Assembly (NCBI RefSeq): GCF_020251205.1
Contig: NZ_JAIWYX010000001.1
Span: 372,001 to 436,000, forward strand
DNA length: 64,000 nt
Reading direction: 5' to 3'
From: Arthrobacter sp. M4
GTDB lineage: Bacteria > Actinomycetota > Actinomycetes > Actinomycetales > Micrococcaceae
Of this stretch, positions 44,868 to 52,703 are shown piece after piece. How positions within the stretch are numbered: the first letter of the stretch is position 1; every line of letters begins with the position of its first letter. The notes below the pieces were generated by a model that did not search any database, had not been told where the DNA came from, and saw nothing but the letters and a program-made list of their open reading frames with translations. The translations under genes and the position numbers were made by a program.

Positions 44868-45839
44868 ATGCTGATGGCGCTCCTGGGCGACGTGATGCTT
44901 GGCAGGCTGGTCAACGACCAACTGAAGCTTGTGGACCCCGCCTACGTTTGGGGAGATACCCTCCCCATCCTCGGTCTGGCTGACCTGAGGTTCGCCAATC
45001 TCGAATGTGTCCTCGCCGACGATGGCAAGCCGATGCCGGGCAAGGTCTTCCACTTCCGATCGGACCCCAAGAATGTGGCAAGCCTCAACGCGGCGGGAAT
45101 CGGGGCAGTGTCACTGGCCAACAACCATGTACTGGATTTCGGGTCCGAAGCACTGCTCCAGATGCTGTCGGTGCTTGACCGGCACAGGATTCTTCGACTG
45201 GGCGCGGGCGAAGATGCGGACGATGCCCGGCGGGCAGTAATCAAGGTGGTTGACTCAACCGCTGTGGGCTTCATTGCGTTCACGGACAATGAGCCGGATT
45301 GGGAGGCTTCAAGCATTTCGGCGGGGACCTATTACGTCCCGGTGGACATGGCCGACCGCCGCACCGTGGATTTGCTTCATTTGGTCGAGCAAACAAAGAG
45401 CAGCGTGAATTTGTTGATTGTTTCGGCGCATTGGGGGCCAAACTGGGGATCGACCATACCGCCTTCGCATAGGCGCCTGGGGCATGCCTTGGTAGATGCT
45501 GGAGCCGATGTGGTCTTTGGTCATTCGGCGCATATTTTCCGGGGCATCGAAATCTATCGGAGCCGGCCCATTATCTATAGCGCCGGTGACTTTGTGGATG
45601 ATTACGCCATTGACCCCGAGGAACGCAACGACCAGTCATTTATTTTTATCGTTGAGGTAGTTGAAAATGCGCCAGTGGCGCTGCGGCTGCGACCGACGAT
45701 AATCATCCGGATGCAGGCCAGGCTAGCCCGAGGTGGCGCGTCGGGCATCGGCCGACGAATGCAGCGACTCAGCGATGAACTTGGTACAAGCAGTACCTGG
45801 ATCGAATCCGACAATATGCTCGAAATACCGATCGCCTAG
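44868..45839 (+). CDS. CapA-family (PGA_cap) metallophosphoesterase-like protein
   Basis: A 323-residue protein of the CapA/poly-gamma-glutamate synthesis family with a calcineurin-like fold: ALLGDVMLGR at the start, LRFANLECVL with the conserved Asn-Leu-Glu, SLANNHVLDFG, and ISVSAHWGPNW/GADVVFGHSAH-type motifs later (VSAHWGPNWG; HSAHIFRG). It lacks a signal peptide, and no capBC genes are nearby, so true capsule synthesis is unlikely. The ATG at 44868 has GGAGGT upstream. Its TAG stop is shared through CTAG with the convergent sigma-factor stop. Confidence 0.85.
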   Translation: MLMALLGDVMLGRLVNDQLKLVDPAYVWGDTLPILGLADLRFANLECVLADDGKPMPGKVFHFRSDPKNVASLNAAGIGAVSLANNHVLDFGSEALLQMLSVLDRHRILRLGAGEDADDARRAVIKVVDSTAVGFIAFTDNEPDWEASSISAGTYYVPVDMADRRTVDLLHLVEQTKSSVNLLIVSAHWGPNWGSTIPPSHRRLGHALVDAGADVVFGHSAHIFRGIEIYRSRPIIYSAGDFVDDYAIDPEERNDQSFIFIVEVVENAPVALRLRPTIIIRMQARLARGGASGIGRRMQRLSDELGTSSTWIESDNMLEIPIA

Positions 45840-47113
45840 GGTGAGGCGTTTTGGCCCTGCGGGCCCCCGAGCTCACTGATCTTTCGCTCCAGCACCGCGC
45901 GTTCGGCTGCATTCCCGCACAACGTAACCGCGTGGAGCAGCGCGGACCGTGCCTCGTTCCGCCTGCCCAGCCGCGTCAGCATCTCGCCGCGGATCGCGGG
46001 CAGCAGGTGCGAGCCCGACAGTTCCCTGCGTGAGTCGATCCCGTCGACCACTGCGAGGCCGTCCTCGGGGCCGTAAGCCATCGCCACCGCCACTGCGCGG
46101 TTCAGCTCAATGATTGGTGACGGCGCCAGCCTCCCAAGGGCTTCGTACAGCACGACGATCTTCGGCCAGTCCGTTTCCTCAACCGAAGGCGCCACGGCAT
46201 GGCACTCGGCAATTGATGCTTGGAGTCCGTACGCGCCCAGCCCGCGGCCGGAGGCTACCGCGCGGGCAAGCGCCGCCCGCCCGCGCCGGATCGCGGAACG
46301 GTCCCACCGCCGTCGGTCCTGATCCTCCAGGAGCACCGGATGCCCGGACGAGTCGAGCCGCGCGGGAAAGCGCGCTGCCGTAAGTTCCAGCAGGGCGAGC
46401 AGCCCGAACGCCTCGGGCTCGGGCTTGAGGCGCACCAGCACGCGAGCCAAGCGAAGCGCCTCCCCGGCCAAGTCAACCCGCATCCATTCATCGCCGCCGG
46501 AGGCGAACGAGCCCTCCGTAAAGATCAGATAAACCACCTGGAGAACTGAACTAAGCCGTTCGCCGAGCTCGTGTGGTTCGGGTGGGGCGAAAGGCACGTG
46601 GACTGCGGCCAGCGTCTTCTTGGCGCGTGTGATCCGCGCCTGGATGGTTGCCACAGGTACGAGGAACGCCTTGGCGATCTCTTCGCTGCCCAAACCGCCA
46701 ACCACGCGAAGCGTCAAGGCGATGCGTGCTTCCTTGGAGAGCACCGGGTGGCACGAAATGAACATCAGGGAAAGGACGTCGTCGTCGATCGCGTCCGGAT
46801 TGAACAACACATCCGCCCCCGGCGTTTCATCGTCGAGGTCGCGGGCCAGGGCTGCGTACCGCTCGTCGCGCGCGGCGCGCCGCCGGAATGCGTCAATGGC
46901 CCGACGGCGCCCCACCGTTAGAAGCCAGCCGGCAGGTTGGGCGGGGATGCCGTCGACGGACCAGGAGACCAGCGCCTCCCCGAGGGCGTCCTGCGCCAGG
47001 TCCTCCGCGAGCGCGAAGTCTCCCGTGTACCGGGCAAGGGCGCCGACGATGCGTGCGGACTCCATACGCCACACCGCTTCGACGGCGCCCCGCGCCTCGC
47101 TTGCACCCGTCAC
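45836..47113 (-). CDS. ECF RNA polymerase sigma factor, ECF42 type (DUF6596 C-terminal extension)
   Basis: A 425-residue sigma factor with region 2 (FALAEDLAQDALGEALVSW, about residues 30-48) and region 4 (VATIQARITRAKKTL), followed by a long helical C-terminal domain of about 240 residues. This layout and the adjacent DGPF/YCII gene define the ECF42 group. ECF42 factors are not controlled by an anti-sigma factor; the C-terminal extension is needed for activity. GTG at 47113 is chosen because it follows the YCII stop by 20 bases; the longer frame would overlap that gene. Confidence 0.88.
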   Translation of the reverse strand: MTGASEARGAVEAVWRMESARIVGALARYTGDFALAEDLAQDALGEALVSWSVDGIPAQPAGWLLTVGRRRAIDAFRRRAARDERYAALARDLDDETPGADVLFNPDAIDDDVLSLMFISCHPVLSKEARIALTLRVVGGLGSEEIAKAFLVPVATIQARITRAKKTLAAVHVPFAPPEPHELGERLSSVLQVVYLIFTEGSFASGGDEWMRVDLAGEALRLARVLVRLKPEPEAFGLLALLELTAARFPARLDSSGHPVLLEDQDRRRWDRSAIRRGRAALARAVASGRGLGAYGLQASIAECHAVAPSVEETDWPKIVVLYEALGRLAPSPIIELNRAVAVAMAYGPEDGLAVVDGIDSRRELSGSHLLPAIRGEMLTRLGRRNEARSALLHAVTLCGNAAERAVLERKISELGGPQGQNASP

Positions 47114-47133
47114 CGGTTTGAGATGGTCCGGTT

Positions 47134-47550
47134 TCAGAGCTGCCCGGTACGCTCGCGCCAGGCACGCTCCTTCTGGATCCACTCGTTGTCCTGCGGGAAC
47201 TCGTCAATGGTGCTTACCCGGCGGATTTCGATCTTGCCGCCTTCCGTGTAGGGCATCCGCTTAGCCCATTCGACGGCTTCCTGCTTGGATGCCACATCCA
47301 GGACGTAGTAACCCCCGAACAATTCCTTCGTTTCCCCGTACGGGCCGTCGGTCACAACAGGCGTCTCGCCGGTGAAGTCAACGACAACGCTCTCCTCCGG
47401 GTCCAGGCCCTCGGCCGCCAGCAGGACGCCTGCACGGATGAGCTCGTCGTTGAACTTGCCCATGGCGTCCAGGATCTCGCCGAAGTCGATGTTGGCGAAC
47501 TTGGCGTAGGATTCGTCGGTTGCCCTCATGATCAGCATGTACTTGGCCAT
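47134..47550 (-). CDS. YCII/DGPF-domain protein, partner of the sigma factor
   Basis: A 138-residue protein with MAKYMLIMRATDESYAKFAN at the start and VVTDGPYGETKELFGGYYVL, the DGP[FY] motif that names the family, near residues 70-89. ECF42 sigma genes are typically linked to one or more DGPF proteins, which are their main regulatory targets. The fold is ferredoxin-like; the reaction is unknown. AAGGAG lies seven bases upstream of the ATG. The gene is the first of a two-gene operon with the sigma factor. Confidence 0.88.
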   Translation of the reverse strand: MAKYMLIMRATDESYAKFANIDFGEILDAMGKFNDELIRAGVLLAAEGLDPEESVVVDFTGETPVVTDGPYGETKELFGGYYVLDVASKQEAVEWAKRMPYTEGGKIEIRRVSTIDEFPQDNEWIQKERAWRERTGQL

Positions 47551-47602
47551 TGTGAACTCCTTGATTCAGGGAAGGTCGCCCTTCGACCTTCTCACCCACA
47601 GG

Positions 47603-47628
47603 TCGAACGGCGCGAGGCCAAATCGACA
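47603..47628 (-). promoter_or_regulatory. candidate ECF42-dependent promoter of the DGPF-sigma operon
   Basis: TGTCGA (47623-47628), a 17-base spacer and CGACC starting with CGA (47603-47605) on the minus strand, about 55 bases upstream of the ATG. As I recall, ECF42 promoters carry TGTCGA in the -35 and CGA/C in the -10 position, so this agrees with autoregulation. Confidence 0.55.
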
Positions 47629-47653
47629 GTGGCGACAATTATTCTTTGAAAAG

Positions 47654-48676
47654 TCAGCGATCCTTTCGTGCCCTGCTTGGCTGCACGCGCGGAGGTTCCC
47701 CGGGCATCTTGGGGTAATCCGGCGGGAACGGCATCTCGCCCAGACCGTCGGCCAGGTCCCGCTCCCACCACTGGAGGAGCGTGTCTATGTTCCCGGGTTC
47801 CGCATTCATGTCAGCCCATGGGTCTCCCACGGTCTTGAGCCGTTCAGGCACCGAAAGGACAGTGAAGTTCCTTGGATTGGTGTTCCCGAGTTCGTCCCAG
47901 GTGATCGGGCAGGAGACGGGGGCGTGCGGTAGCGGCCTTGGGCTGTAGGCCCCGGCTATGGTGCGGTCCCGGTTGGCTTGGTTGAAATCCACAAACACCC
48001 GTTCGCCGCGCTCCTCCTTCCACCAGGCCGTTGTGACCTTGTCCGGCATGCGCCGTTCAAGCTCGCGGGCGGCGGCGATAACGGCATGTCGGACATCCAG
48101 GAACTCACGCAGGGGCTCTATCGGAGCGTAGACATGCAGTCCCCGGTTTCCGGATGTCTTGAGGAACGCCTTCAGCCCGACCTCGGCGAGAACCTCTTTC
48201 AGCTCCAGGGCTGCCGGAATCGTGTCGTCGAAGTCGGTCCCGGGCTGTGGGTCCAGGTCTATCCGCAACTGGTCCGGATTGTCTGTGTTCTCCGCGCGCG
48301 ACGGCCATGGGTGGAAGACCACTGTGTTCATTTGGACCGCCCACACGGCCGCGGCCGGCTCGTCGAGGACAAGTTGGGGATGTGAACGGGCACTCGGATA
48401 AATCACTTTCACCGACCGAATGAAATCTGGCGCGCCCTTGGGCGGATTCTTGGAGAAGAACTGTTCGCCGTCGACGGTGTCGGAGAAGCGCTGCAGTGCG
48501 ACGGGTCGATCACCGTTGGCGGCAATAAAGGCTCCTCCGACGTCGGCGATGTAGCGTGCGAGGTCGAGCTTGGTGAAACCCAACTCAGGCCAGACGACCC
48601 GGCTGGGACTGGAAATCCGCATCTCTCGGGGACCGTTCGGTCCGTCAACAGTAAACGTGGTCGCTTCTGTGGCCAT
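47654..48676 (-). CDS. LigD-type DNA polymerase (primase-like) domain protein
   Basis: Stand-alone homologue of the polymerase domain of LigD (archaeo-eukaryotic primase fold), 340 residues. The metal-binding D-x-D is in LRIDLDPQPG (about residues 135-144), the family SGNRGLHVYAPI and VFVDFNQANRDRTIAGAYS motifs follow, and the third Asp lies in the latter. It lacks ligase and nuclease domains. Neither ku nor ligase is visible in the window. It may work in end joining or gap repair; the former requires Ku elsewhere. The ATG is six bases after TAGTTT. Confidence 0.88.
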   Translation of the reverse strand: MATEATTFTVDGPNGPREMRISSPSRVVWPELGFTKLDLARYIADVGGAFIAANGDRPVALQRFSDTVDGEQFFSKNPPKGAPDFIRSVKVIYPSARSHPQLVLDEPAAAVWAVQMNTVVFHPWPSRAENTDNPDQLRIDLDPQPGTDFDDTIPAALELKEVLAEVGLKAFLKTSGNRGLHVYAPIEPLREFLDVRHAVIAAARELERRMPDKVTTAWWKEERGERVFVDFNQANRDRTIAGAYSPRPLPHAPVSCPITWDELGNTNPRNFTVLSVPERLKTVGDPWADMNAEPGNIDTLLQWWERDLADGLGEMPFPPDYPKMPGEPPRVQPSRARKDR

Positions 48677-48682
48677 GGGGAC

Positions 48683-48688
48683 AAACTA
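48683..48688 (-). promoter_or_regulatory. -10 element of leaderless LigD-polymerase gene promoter
   Basis: TAGTTT on the minus strand, six bases before the ATG at 48676. Confidence 0.45.
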
Positions 48689-48750
48689 CCCCCGCGTTGG
48701 CCGTGGCGTCAGCATTACGGGTACCAACATTCCCCTGGGCTCAGGGAACA

Positions 48751-49788
48751 CTATTCCTGACCGCTCTCCACCAAGTGTGGGTGATGGATTCGTGCGACTT
48801 CAGGATGGGCCCGCAGCCATCCCTTCAGGACGTTGGCCCCATAGGAGGCAAGCATCGGATTGTCCGGGTCGTCCGAAATGCCCCGCGCCTGTTCGGCGAG
48901 CGCCGGCGGGAGTATGACGGGGTCGATGACGGCGTCGAGCCTCGGTGACCAGAAGAACGGGATGGTGTAGCGGTCAATACCCGGAGGCGGAGCCTGTACG
49001 CGGTGAATGGTGGCCAGAAGGTACCCCTGGGTGGCGACTTCCAGCATCTCACCAAGGTTCACTACGAGGGCGCCGGGGATCGGTTCCACCGGAATCCAAT
49101 CGTCACTTTCCGCAGGCCGGACTTCCAGCCCGCCCACGTGGTCCTGCAGCAGCAGCGTGACGAAGCCGTAGTCCGCATGGGCGCCAACGCCCTGGTTCCC
49201 GGCCTCTTCGACCACTCCGCCAACATAGTGGACCAGTTTTGCCATCCATGCCGGTGTTCCCTCAAATGCTTCTGCAAAGTGGTCTTCCGGCAACTCGAGT
49301 GCCACAGACACAGCCTTGAGGAGCTCGTCGCCAACGTCCGACATCAGCCGCGCCCACTCCATCGAAACCTGGCGCAGCTCAGGGAGGGCCTCGTCCGGCC
49401 ACAGGTTTGGCCCCTGTACCAACCAGTAGGGCTGGTCTGCGGGATAGTCGCTGAGGGCCGGCCGCTCGGGTCCGAAATCCAGCTGTTCGCGGGCGTCGGG
49501 CCGACCTTTCGTTATTTCATGACCGAGCCTGGTGTACCCGCGGAAATGCGGCGATTTGCGGTTGTCCAGCTTGAGCCGGTCGTCCAGCGGCAGCTCGAAG
49601 AACCGCCGGGTCACATCAAAAACGTCATCGACCATTCCCTGGGCTGCTCCGTATCCGATCAATTGGAAGAAGCCCACCTCATGGGCAGCGTCACGAAGTT
49701 TTCGGATAAAGGCTGCATTGAAGGAGCCATCGTCGGCCCTCGCTTCCCGCAAGTCCAGGACAGGAATCGATTCGGAACGTGCATCCAT
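48751..49788 (-). CDS. isopenicillin N synthase-like Fe(II)/2-oxoglutarate-type oxygenase
   Basis: A 345-residue non-haem iron oxygenase of the IPNS/2OG family. The N-terminal block IPVLDLREA and the family VGFFQLIGYG motif are present. Iron ligands are visible as HADYGFVTLL (His and Asp) and TIHRVQAPP (second His). The RYTIPFFWSP stretch is in the co-substrate-binding position. The ATG at 49788 gives the family N-terminus and is seven bases after TAGTTT. Substrate unknown; many bacterial members act outside beta-lactam synthesis. Confidence 0.87.
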   Translation of the reverse strand: MDARSESIPVLDLREARADDGSFNAAFIRKLRDAAHEVGFFQLIGYGAAQGMVDDVFDVTRRFFELPLDDRLKLDNRKSPHFRGYTRLGHEITKGRPDAREQLDFGPERPALSDYPADQPYWLVQGPNLWPDEALPELRQVSMEWARLMSDVGDELLKAVSVALELPEDHFAEAFEGTPAWMAKLVHYVGGVVEEAGNQGVGAHADYGFVTLLLQDHVGGLEVRPAESDDWIPVEPIPGALVVNLGEMLEVATQGYLLATIHRVQAPPPGIDRYTIPFFWSPRLDAVIDPVILPPALAEQARGISDDPDNPMLASYGANVLKGWLRAHPEVARIHHPHLVESGQE

Positions 49789-49795
49789 AGCCTGC

Positions 49796-49801
49796 AAACT
49801 A
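49796..49801 (-). promoter_or_regulatory. -10 element of leaderless IPNS-like gene promoter
   Basis: TAGTTT on the minus strand, seven bases before the ATG at 49788. Confidence 0.45.
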
Positions 49802-49996
49802 CCACCGCGCCTTCCCATTCTGAACCAGGACAATGCTGCCAGCCGCGGATCTCCAAGAGGAGGCCGGAGCGAACCCTGGCAACCTGGCGGGCACCAAATT
49901 GTCCTATTCAGGCGCAATATTTGCGGTCCCAATGGACCCTTGACGGGGTTCCCCTACCTTGACATTGTTGAATTCTGATTCGAGGAGGCGACGACC

Positions 49997-50263
49997 ATGC
50001 AAAACAAGAGCTGGTCGGTGAATATCGTCATCGACGAACACGAAGGCCAAACTCGGTCCGAGGCACAATTAAGCGCTGAAGGCCGCACGGGCTTGGTGGG
50101 GGTCGGTTTGGCCAGGCTAAATCCCGCAGATTCAGACGTCCCCCGCATTGGTGACGAACTGGCAACTGCTCGGGCCCTGGCGGATTTAGCCCAGCAGCTG
50201 ATCGAGGCAACTGCGGCCGACATAGAAGCGTCGACGCAGGAGCACCCGCACCTGCGTGCCTAG
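49997..50263 (+). CDS. DUF1876-domain protein
   Basis: An 88-residue actinobacterial protein of the DUF1876 family: WSVNIVIDEHEGQTRSEAQL, GLVGVGLARLNPAD and the helical RALADLAQQLIEATAADIEA tail. The fold is predicted alpha/beta and the role is unknown; in some actinobacteria such genes occur with stress-response genes. GAGGAGG lies eight bases before the ATG. The upstream 50 bases hold TTGACG and TTGACA but no fitting -10. Confidence 0.87.
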   Translation: MQNKSWSVNIVIDEHEGQTRSEAQLSAEGRTGLVGVGLARLNPADSDVPRIGDELATARALADLAQQLIEATAADIEASTQEHPHLRA

Positions 50264-50281
50264 GCCAGATTGACTGGTGCC

Positions 50282-50332
50282 AGGAGCCGGCACCATGCTC
50301 GACCGACTAAGCTGGCGAGCCGGCCGGCTCCT
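50282..50332. terminator. inverted repeat between convergent genes
   Basis: AGGAGCCGGC (50282-50291) pairs with GCCGGCTCCT (50323-50332), with a 31-base loop, and TTCT follows on the plus strand. A second stem GGTGCC/GGCACC overlaps the left arm. The pattern is weak for a terminator but sits between the DUF1876 gene and the convergent acyltransferase gene. Confidence 0.4.
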
Positions 50333-50334
50333 TT

Positions 50335-51537
50335 CTATCCGAATGGTGCCTGGCCCGTCCGGCTGGGCTGGCTTGCGCTCGAAGCGCCGGTGAGACGCCC
50401 TTGTGCCTTTACCTCCATGACGGGCCCCTCGAAACTGTGGTGGTTGTCGAAGCGTTGGCGGGCAATACGTCCCAGCCGTTCTACAGTGTGCCAACTGATT
50501 CCTGCCAGCATCAGGGTCAACAGGATGGCCGTCACTGCCACCAAAGGGGGAAGGTCCGCGGTTGATCCGCCATTGAGCCAGAGAATCACGGGATAGTTCC
50601 ACAGGTACGCAGCGTAGGAAATGGTGCCCAGAACCTGAAAGGCACGCGTCCACCCGGGCATCAACCTGGTGCGGGAGGCGGCCAACACGACCAGGACGCC
50701 CGCGCCAACCATGGCCAAGGGCCCTCCCACGAAGAAGAACACCGGAGATTCGTTGGCCTTGGGAAAGAACGTCAGCCCGGCCAGCACAACCGCCGAACAG
50801 GCCATGGCGAGGCGCCTGTGCCGAGGGCTGGAAATCCAACTGGACAAGTGGAGCCTAAAGAGGCGCAGACCGGAACCGAGAATAAGTCCCAGGCCCCACG
50901 TGGTTGGAAGCGCATAGACCAAAGAGTGCAGGTGTGGTGCCAGCGTCAGCATCAGCACCACGCTGACCGTCATCAGCGAAAAGACGAGGGCGGCAGACCA
51001 GCCAATCAGCCTCGCCTGGACGTTTCTACGCAAGGCAAATAACAGGAGGGCTGGCCAAACCAGGTAGAACTGCTCCTCGACCGCCAGCGTCCATAGCGGC
51101 CCAATGGCCATACTGACGTCGAAGGGCAGGGGCAGGTCCTTGAGATAGCCGAGGCCTGCCAGGAGGGTGTAGCCGATAATCCCTTTTGACCGGTCCCCAA
51201 GGAAATCGGTGGTCAATTCCGCAATGGCGTAGACACCGAGGAAGGATATGAGGGCGGGCAGCAGGCGAAACGCCCGGTGCGCGTAGAAACGGCCGTATCG
51301 GATTTTTCGATGGCGTTCGATATCACTCAGGAGCACGCCCGTGATCAAATATCCGCTCAGCACGAAAAAGACAATGACACCGACGATTCCGGCGCCTTGA
51401 AAAATCCCCGGCCAGGAATGCCCCAATAGCACGGCAGCAACGGCCGCCCCGCGAAGCACATCCAAGCCGTCCAACCTTTGACGCCCTGTGGTTTTCGGGG
51501 CGGCTGTCGCCACCGCTCCAACAACAGGCAACGTCAC
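50335..51537 (-). CDS. OafA/YrhL-type membrane acyltransferase
   Basis: A 400-residue integral membrane acyltransferase-3 protein with about ten helices: LDGLDVLRGAAVAAVLLGHSW (the N-terminal family motif with the conserved Arg and His), FFVLSGYLITGVLL, and FYAHRAFRLLPAL. Such proteins O-acylate cell-surface glycans or antibiotics. No extracellular SGNH domain is fused to the C-terminus. CGGAGG precedes the GTG. The acceptor is unknown. Confidence 0.9.
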   Translation of the reverse strand: MTLPVVGAVATAAPKTTGRQRLDGLDVLRGAAVAAVLLGHSWPGIFQGAGIVGVIVFFVLSGYLITGVLLSDIERHRKIRYGRFYAHRAFRLLPALISFLGVYAIAELTTDFLGDRSKGIIGYTLLAGLGYLKDLPLPFDVSMAIGPLWTLAVEEQFYLVWPALLLFALRRNVQARLIGWSAALVFSLMTVSVVLMLTLAPHLHSLVYALPTTWGLGLILGSGLRLFRLHLSSWISSPRHRRLAMACSAVVLAGLTFFPKANESPVFFFVGGPLAMVGAGVLVVLAASRTRLMPGWTRAFQVLGTISYAAYLWNYPVILWLNGGSTADLPPLVAVTAILLTLMLAGISWHTVERLGRIARQRFDNHHSFEGPVMEVKAQGRLTGASSASQPSRTGQAPFG

Positions 51538-51713
51538 ATAACCTCCGGGAACTCCCAGCTGACCGGTTTCAATTCCCGTTCCAATTCCAACGGGCTAAAG
51601 CAAACGTCCGGCCCTGGCGTGTTGTCATCAATTGCTATCTGCGTGCCAGTCCTGTGCATTCGTTCGAGTATTCCCGACTTTTCTGGACAAAACCTGACAC
51701 CAATCTGCGAGCT

Positions 51714-52652
51714 TCACTGATGAACATCGAACGCTTCGAGGAGCCGTTTGATGGAACTACCGAGATTCCACTCGTTGGACAAGCGCTCAAGTTCGGTCCG
51801 CGGGCTCCCAAGCACAGGGTGCAGTTGCGCGCCAGCATCGTCGAGATTGGGCAATTCAAGGTCGCGAACCACATTCACTACCGCCGGCGCGACAGCCAGG
51901 TAATCTGCTGCGGCAGCAAGCTTCGACCGGACCGCGGCAGAGAGGGAACTTCCTCCGTCAGATGCCGCCTCCAGCAGCCCGTCCAGGCTGCCATATTGTC
52001 CAATGAGCGAGGCCGCAGTCTTTTCGCCGATTCCGGCCACGCCCGGAAGCCCGTCGGACGTGTCGCCGCGCAGGATTGCATAGTCCGCGTACTGTTCCGG
52101 AAGCACGCGGTACTTGCCGACCACAACCGCATCGGTGACGGTTTCGAGGTTCTTCATCCCCCTGGCGGTGTAGATCACCCGCACGTCGCGGGCATCATCG
52201 ACCAACTGGAACAGATCGCGGTCCCCTGTCACAACGTCTACCGGAAGGTCGGCGTTGCTGGCATAGGTGCCGATGACGTCGTCGGCCTCGTGGTCCGCGG
52301 CTCCGACGACGGCGATCCCGGCCAGGTCAAGCACGTGGCGGATCAGGGGAACCTGCACCACGAGCGAGTCGGGAACCACCTCGACGTCGGGGCCGCCGGC
52401 CACGAACTCAGCCACCCGATGCGCCTTATAGCTAGGCAGGAGATCCACCCGCCACTGCGGGCGCCAGTTGTCGTCCCAACAAGCAACAAGATGTGTTGCC
52501 CTGAATTCTGTCGTCAGCCGCGCGATCATGTCCAGCAGGCCACGGACCGCATTGACCGGGGTGCCGTCAGGGCGGCGAATGGTGTCCGGCACGCCATAGA
52601 AGGCACGAAAGTACAGCGACGCAGTATCAAGCAGCATCAATCGGTTTGGCAT
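51714..52652 (-). CDS. stand-alone 5'-3' exonuclease (PolA N-terminal-like)
   Basis: A 312-residue flap-type nuclease without polymerase domains. Conserved metal-binding Asp residues are visible: LLDTASLYFRAFYG, VVGAADHEADDVIGTYA, VVTGDRDLFQLVDD and DTSDGLPGVAGIGEKTAA (helix-hairpin-helix). The ATG at 52652 with AGGATC upstream is preferred over the GTG five codons earlier. The window already has a full PolA with its own nuclease. The second nuclease could act on RNA primers or flaps in parallel with PolA. Confidence 0.88.
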   Translation of the reverse strand: MPNRLMLLDTASLYFRAFYGVPDTIRRPDGTPVNAVRGLLDMIARLTTEFRATHLVACWDDNWRPQWRVDLLPSYKAHRVAEFVAGGPDVEVVPDSLVVQVPLIRHVLDLAGIAVVGAADHEADDVIGTYASNADLPVDVVTGDRDLFQLVDDARDVRVIYTARGMKNLETVTDAVVVGKYRVLPEQYADYAILRGDTSDGLPGVAGIGEKTAASLIGQYGSLDGLLEAASDGGSSLSAAVRSKLAAAADYLAVAPAVVNVVRDLELPNLDDAGAQLHPVLGSPRTELERLSNEWNLGSSIKRLLEAFDVHQ

Positions 52653-52703
52653 ACCTGATCCTGACACGGCCTGCGCCCGCCTGTGACGAACCCAGGCATA
52701 AAT

